From CAYNJF01 sp964397555 (GTDB taxonomy: Bacteria; Pseudomonadota; Gammaproteobacteria; Berkiellales; Berkiellaceae), in NCBI GenBank assembly GCA_964397555.1, contig CAYNJF010000045.1, positions 1 to 17,235 on the forward strand: a stretch of DNA of 17,235 nt. The letters run 5' to 3'. The notes beneath the pieces are model-generated. The model was not told the origin of the DNA. It worked only from the letters and a program-made list of their open reading frames with translations, and searched no databases. Position numbers and translations under genes: made by a program. Numbering within the stretch: position 1 is the stretch's first letter; each line of letters begins with the position of its first letter. This document shows, piece by piece, positions 13,620-17,235 of the stretch.

Positions 13620-16600
13620 ATGGCTTCACACGGACCAACAACACAAACTTATATTCAGTTAAAAAAGGACATTCAAAATAGTTTCAGCGATGCATCATAT
13701 CTCGAATGCAGACGCTCTCTTGAGAAATACAAAAAAGCCAAGAAGCAACTTGTTGATGAGCATGCTCAAGAGCCTATTGAGGCCATGGATGATCTTATGG
13801 AACAAGTGCAATGCTACATCGATACACTTTCTGTTTTAGTGGAACAGTACAGCCCCCATGATCGTTTAGAGGCCGTCAAAGAGCTTAAAAGAGAGCTTGA
13901 AAAACACACGAAAGAAAATGGATATGTATGTGATCAGGCATTTAAAGAATATCACGAAGAATCCATAAACTTGTTAAGACAAATACGTCCAACGGTTCGT
14001 TCATCTTATGATAATGGCCTTATGCGTTTGGGGCAACTGCATGATCCAAAATCGCATTATGAAACAACAGTTGAAACCACACCGGCTAGCAGTTCGACGC
14101 CATCAGAGGCCGTTGATGGAAACTCAACTGTGGGTGACGCTCAAGCTCCAACTAGACCAAGTCTATCGGCACTTTTTACCGACTTTGAAAATACAACACA
14201 ATCTAGTGGGCCAGTCGTAAGGTATGATTCACTAGATGATGTGACTCAGCAAGATATTGTCCAATCGGGCGCTCAAACAGCGGTGTCTATTGCTGCCCAA
14301 GCCCTACCAGCAGAAATTAAACGTCAATTAATCAAAATGGACAAAAATGTCCTCGATGTCACTGGTAACGTTTTACTCAACCCATTCGCACCTGGTTACC
14401 TTGACCTTCTTGATTATCTAGTCAATCAAGGAGATATCTTACACCGTATGCAACAATCGATCTTAATGGATGCGTTGCAGCGAAAACAAGATTTTAATGA
14501 CTCAAGCGAAGAACGCAAGAGTATTTCCACGAATGATGCACTTCGCCCTATTATTGGGGCACACAAAGAAGATCGTATCAGAGCGACTCACAAAGTTATG
14601 CGTGATTTAAGAGAAAAATTAGGTCTAGTCAGTGATAGCCACGCGTACTACTTTGAACAAACTATTGAAGTTGAAGAATTGGCTAAGGCTTTTATTTCAA
14701 CGATGTACCAAAATCCAGACATCGCCAATGCTTTATTAGTAGCACAACAATCGAAGACCCTTGGCCAAAAAGAATGGGCCATGGATGAGTTAAATGCGGT
14801 TCTTGGAGACGGCGGTTATGTCCCGGCTACGACTGAACTTACGCAAGCGGATGTAACCAGTACAGCCCTTGGCTACGCCAAAGATAAAATGGCCTCAATG
14901 CTTACGAAAAAATCACAGATTCATCAGATGAATCAGGTATTTTCTGAATCAAGCCATGATGAAGAGTCATTACATACAAAGCAAGTCTTAGCTACTATAT
15001 TGAGACAAAAAGAAGCGAACAAAGCAGATGCCTCAACGTTAAATGAGAAATCTGCTCAAATGCAAGAAAGATTGAAAGAACTTTCTAAGAAGGTTTTAAC
15101 GGCTGAGGTGCGTGAATATGCTTCCCTTAAAGGAGTCGAACTTACCCCAGACATAGATGGCATTGTTGCCATTGAACCATTGCTTCAATTGGTTGAAATT
15201 GCACAACATCTTGATAATTGCGGAACGGTTGAAAGAAATGCGCTTCAAGAGAAGAAAGTTGATATTCTTAATAAGATGCTAATCGCGAATGAATCCGCTA
15301 TTCTAGACTGGCTTTCAAATGAAACCTCGTTTCAAGCAAAAGACATAAAAAAACTAAAAGGAGAAAAGAGAAAGAGAGCTGAAGAAGCAAACGCTAAAAA
15401 AGAATTGGCTCATTGTCGAAAAGCATTTGGTAAAATTATCGAAGATGTGGATAACCCCTTACATCAGGACTTAATAGCGCGCCTTGAAGAAAATAATCTG
15501 ACAAGCGCTAAAGATGATTTCTTAGAGACGTGTCGTGAAATTGCAGCGATAGACAAAATCATTGACAGCGAAAATGGCCTTAATAGCCATGTGCTTAGAT
15601 TGGACAAAAGTGACGACAAAAACCCTCTTGAACCCGTTAAAGCGATTACCGACTATGTTCACGAGTTTGTCGACCCAACTTTTACGTCGAGTTTACAAAA
15701 ACATCTGACTTCAGGTCATAACTTAAACTCGTCCATTAAAAAAGCAGAATCAGGTGGAAGTTTTGCTTGCCTATCGCTCGTGCCTGTTCACTTTAATCTT
15801 CGTGGTCAATCAAGAAAGATTTGCTTTGTGGCTATGTCCGGTCTTGGGCAGTTTGATTCCCAAGCCGAGCTTGCTGCTGCGCAAACCGCCGTTCGAGATT
15901 ATTGTCAACAAATGAATGAAGGCGCAACGTCTGAAGACTATCAATTTGCATACATCAACGATGCATCGCCTGAAGTGGATTTCTTGCTCGATCAAGTCAA
16001 CAAAAGTCTGATGCTTGGTCCTGATGGTCCTTTAACTAAGTTGCCTCAAATGAAGCACGACTCGGTGTATCAGCAGGTCTCAAACAACCCTTATAAAGGA
16101 TGCTCTGAGAAAAAGCTAATCTCTGAACTTATGAAATTAGCGGCAGTCCATGGCGAAAACATGAAAATCATGGGTTGTGCAAACATGGCCCTACCAAGAA
16201 GCGTCGATGCTGATGAGCATCATCAGCAATGTATTCAAAAAAGTTTACTTAATAAAGTTATCGACCTTAAGGCTCGTGATGGTATAAGTAAAAAGAAAGC
16301 CAAAGCAGATCATGAAAATAAATCTGCGATTGAACTTTTTGAAATCCTTCAACAGGAACATAATGCGCTCGAAGAGAAGTTAATCATAGATCATAAGATT
16401 CAGTCAGGGGCCGACTATAGAGATGCGACTAATGAGCTGAAAAATATGAACGCAGAACAACGCGCGCAATATCTTAATGACCATGACTTTGATCATCAAG
16501 ATCTTATGAGACAAAGAGATATTCAAGCGTATGAATCATCGATGTACAGCTTAGCAAGATTACCGGATGGCAGAGAAGTGATTCTTGAGTCCGAATTCAT

Positions 16601-16841
16601 TAAATGTTGCGATGCATGCAAAGACAACAAATGCTCAGCACTATCTGTCTTAAGTGGCGCCCAACAACGGGCCATGAAAGACGAAGTCCAACATGAGCAC
16701 CACGCTGGCGACATGCATCACGCACATCAACAAGCAGGTGCGCCTATTGTTCACGCTTGTGGTCATGAGGTTAAGAAGTCTCTTTTGTCACCAACCAAAA
16801 CAGCTGTTAGTTTCCCATGCGTCCCCGTCGCAAGGGCTTAA
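13620..16841 (+). CDS. Large coiled-coil protein with possible deaminase-like C-terminal domain
   Basis: I favour ATG 13620 (GGA 6 nt upstream, MASHGPTTQ start), giving 1073 residues. The frame extends to ATG 13557 (1094 residues), but that start lacks a ribosome binding site. Numbering is from 13620. Residues 15-140 are charged helices, 150-205 a Ser/Thr/Pro linker, and 215-690 long helices with coiled-coil stretches (470-500, 575-605). From about 720 the character changes: a hydrophobic strand KICFVAMSG (733-741), a helix (746-766), strand DYQFAYI, then KGCSEKKLISELMKLA (826-841, C828-S-E830), strand ENMKIMGCANMA (846-857), a helical insert (860-975), and finally FIKCCDACKDNKC (993-1005) with C997-x-x-C1000. 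Strand, helix with [HC]xE, strand, helix with CxxC is the order of zinc ligands in the cytidine-deaminase fold. A His-rich stretch (1024-1048) follows. The deaminase reading is an inference and the insert is unusually long. Otherwise unknown. Confidence 0.85.
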   Translation: MASHGPTTQTYIQLKKDIQNSFSDASYLECRRSLEKYKKAKKQLVDEHAQEPIEAMDDLMEQVQCYIDTLSVLVEQYSPHDRLEAVKELKRELEKHTKENGYVCDQAFKEYHEESINLLRQIRPTVRSSYDNGLMRLGQLHDPKSHYETTVETTPASSSTPSEAVDGNSTVGDAQAPTRPSLSALFTDFENTTQSSGPVVRYDSLDDVTQQDIVQSGAQTAVSIAAQALPAEIKRQLIKMDKNVLDVTGNVLLNPFAPGYLDLLDYLVNQGDILHRMQQSILMDALQRKQDFNDSSEERKSISTNDALRPIIGAHKEDRIRATHKVMRDLREKLGLVSDSHAYYFEQTIEVEELAKAFISTMYQNPDIANALLVAQQSKTLGQKEWAMDELNAVLGDGGYVPATTELTQADVTSTALGYAKDKMASMLTKKSQIHQMNQVFSESSHDEESLHTKQVLATILRQKEANKADASTLNEKSAQMQERLKELSKKVLTAEVREYASLKGVELTPDIDGIVAIEPLLQLVEIAQHLDNCGTVERNALQEKKVDILNKMLIANESAILDWLSNETSFQAKDIKKLKGEKRKRAEEANAKKELAHCRKAFGKIIEDVDNPLHQDLIARLEENNLTSAKDDFLETCREIAAIDKIIDSENGLNSHVLRLDKSDDKNPLEPVKAITDYVHEFVDPTFTSSLQKHLTSGHNLNSSIKKAESGGSFACLSLVPVHFNLRGQSRKICFVAMSGLGQFDSQAELAAAQTAVRDYCQQMNEGATSEDYQFAYINDASPEVDFLLDQVNKSLMLGPDGPLTKLPQMKHDSVYQQVSNNPYKGCSEKKLISELMKLAAVHGENMKIMGCANMALPRSVDADEHHQQCIQKSLLNKVIDLKARDGISKKKAKADHENKSAIELFEILQQEHNALEEKLIIDHKIQSGADYRDATNELKNMNAEQRAQYLNDHDFDHQDLMRQRDIQAYESSMYSLARLPDGREVILESEFIKCCDACKDNKCSALSVLSGAQQRAMKDEVQHEHHAGDMHHAHQQAGAPIVHACGHEVKKSLLSPTKTAVSFPCVPVARA

Positions 16842-16845
16842 GGAA

Positions 16846-17235
16846 CTAGGGCGAAGCAAGGATGCTTCGATGTTCAGCGCCCTGCTCTGCGGATCCAGCG
16901 TCCTGAGAAGCATCGTCAAGAAGATACTCGGAAGCTGCGTTGGCTGAATCATGGCGTTCTGTTGAGAGCGAGTCACATCTGGCCATGACTTTTTGATGGA
17001 TGGGTGTAAAAAACACCTCAAGGACTTGGGTTCCAAAATAAACAATCAAGTCATTGTACGATTCAAGCTGATCTGGATCCCAGCGTACATGATTTGGCAT
17101 TAAGAACCGGTCGCCATACCAGTCAAGACAGTGCGCCAAAAAGCCATCTAAATCAAGTTGCGTCAATTGAAGGCAATCAAGTCCCGATGTTTTCTCTTGC
17201 ATGATGGCGTATTCATTCAACTCTTCACGAAATGA
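16846..17235 (-). CDS. C-terminal part of a hypothetical protein, partial (runs off right edge)
   Basis: The frame is open from the right edge to the TAG at 16846, 129 residues. A TTG at 17218-17220 is possible as a start, but five more sense codons precede it to the edge, so the true start most likely lies outside. Residues such as LDLDGFLAHCLDWYGDRFLMPNHVRWDPDQLESYNDLIVYFG look like a folded helical segment. The last 40 residues are Ser/Ala/Asp-rich and probably disordered. There is no membrane span. Its stop faces that of the large plus-strand gene with 4 bp between, so the two transcripts converge without an obvious terminator. I recognise no family. Confidence 0.65.
   Translation of the reverse strand, partial: SFREELNEYAIMQEKTSGLDCLQLTQLDLDGFLAHCLDWYGDRFLMPNHVRWDPDQLESYNDLIVYFGTQVLEVFFTPIHQKVMARCDSLSTERHDSANAASEYLLDDASQDAGSAEQGAEHRSILASP

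Noticed and set aside
16788..17045. Minus-strand 85-codon frame overlapping the right-edge gene
   Set aside because: It overlaps the frame that stays open to the window edge and runs into the large plus-strand gene; the edge-open frame has the more protein-like sequence.

Overview
The window looks like accessory chromosomal DNA of a moderately AT-rich gammaproteobacterium. The only household gene is a complete tex (yhgF), the S1-domain RNA-binding transcriptional accessory protein. Around it lie many large proteins of unknown function with helical or coiled-coil character, Pro/Ser-rich tails and no signal peptides, plus an ECF sigma-factor operon. This mix recalls host-associated gammaproteobacteria such as Legionellales, but that is an inference: no secretion system, rRNA or other taxonomic marker lies in the window.

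Left part (1-2800). A minus-strand gene running off the left edge encodes at least two and a half copies of a 100-residue repeat, visible in the DNA as an exact 300-bp period. About 550 bp upstream of its start lies a decayed minus-strand copy of the same repeat family, with the same 300-bp spacing but several in-frame stops. A small hypothetical gene follows (2303-2734, minus). It has a clear sigma70-like promoter whose -10 box sits inside a 19-bp Fur-box-like palindrome, and a hairpin after its stop codon.

Middle part (2900-9500). tex and a small one-span membrane protein lie on the minus strand. A 612-residue polytopic membrane protein of unknown function follows on the plus strand. Next comes a tight plus-strand operon: a secreted DUF3106-like protein, an ECF sigma factor, a one-span putative anti-sigma factor and a Spy/CnrX-like periplasmic metal-sensor protein. 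The last three genes overlap by ATGA junctions. This resembles the CnrYXH type of metal-responsive sigma system. A convergent gene encodes a small membrane protein with a Cys-rich N-terminus.

Right part (9500-17235). A 64-residue gene ends inside its own terminator hairpin. A small single-span membrane protein follows with a textbook UUCG terminator. Then come a promoter with a perfect -10 box and a 39-codon ORF, and three large plus-strand genes of unknown function (445, 434 and about 1073 residues). The first two share an architecture and may be distant paralogs. The third has long helical segments and a C-terminal region carrying a CSE...CCxxC pattern reminiscent of the zinc site of the cytidine-deaminase fold. 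A minus-strand gene enters from the right edge and ends 4 bp from the stop of the last plus-strand gene.

The strongest leads are the cryptic deaminase-like C-terminus, the 100-residue repeat family with its decaying copy, the compact sigma/anti-sigma/metal-sensor operon, and the Fur-like operator. Function for most of the large proteins cannot be stated from the sequence alone.
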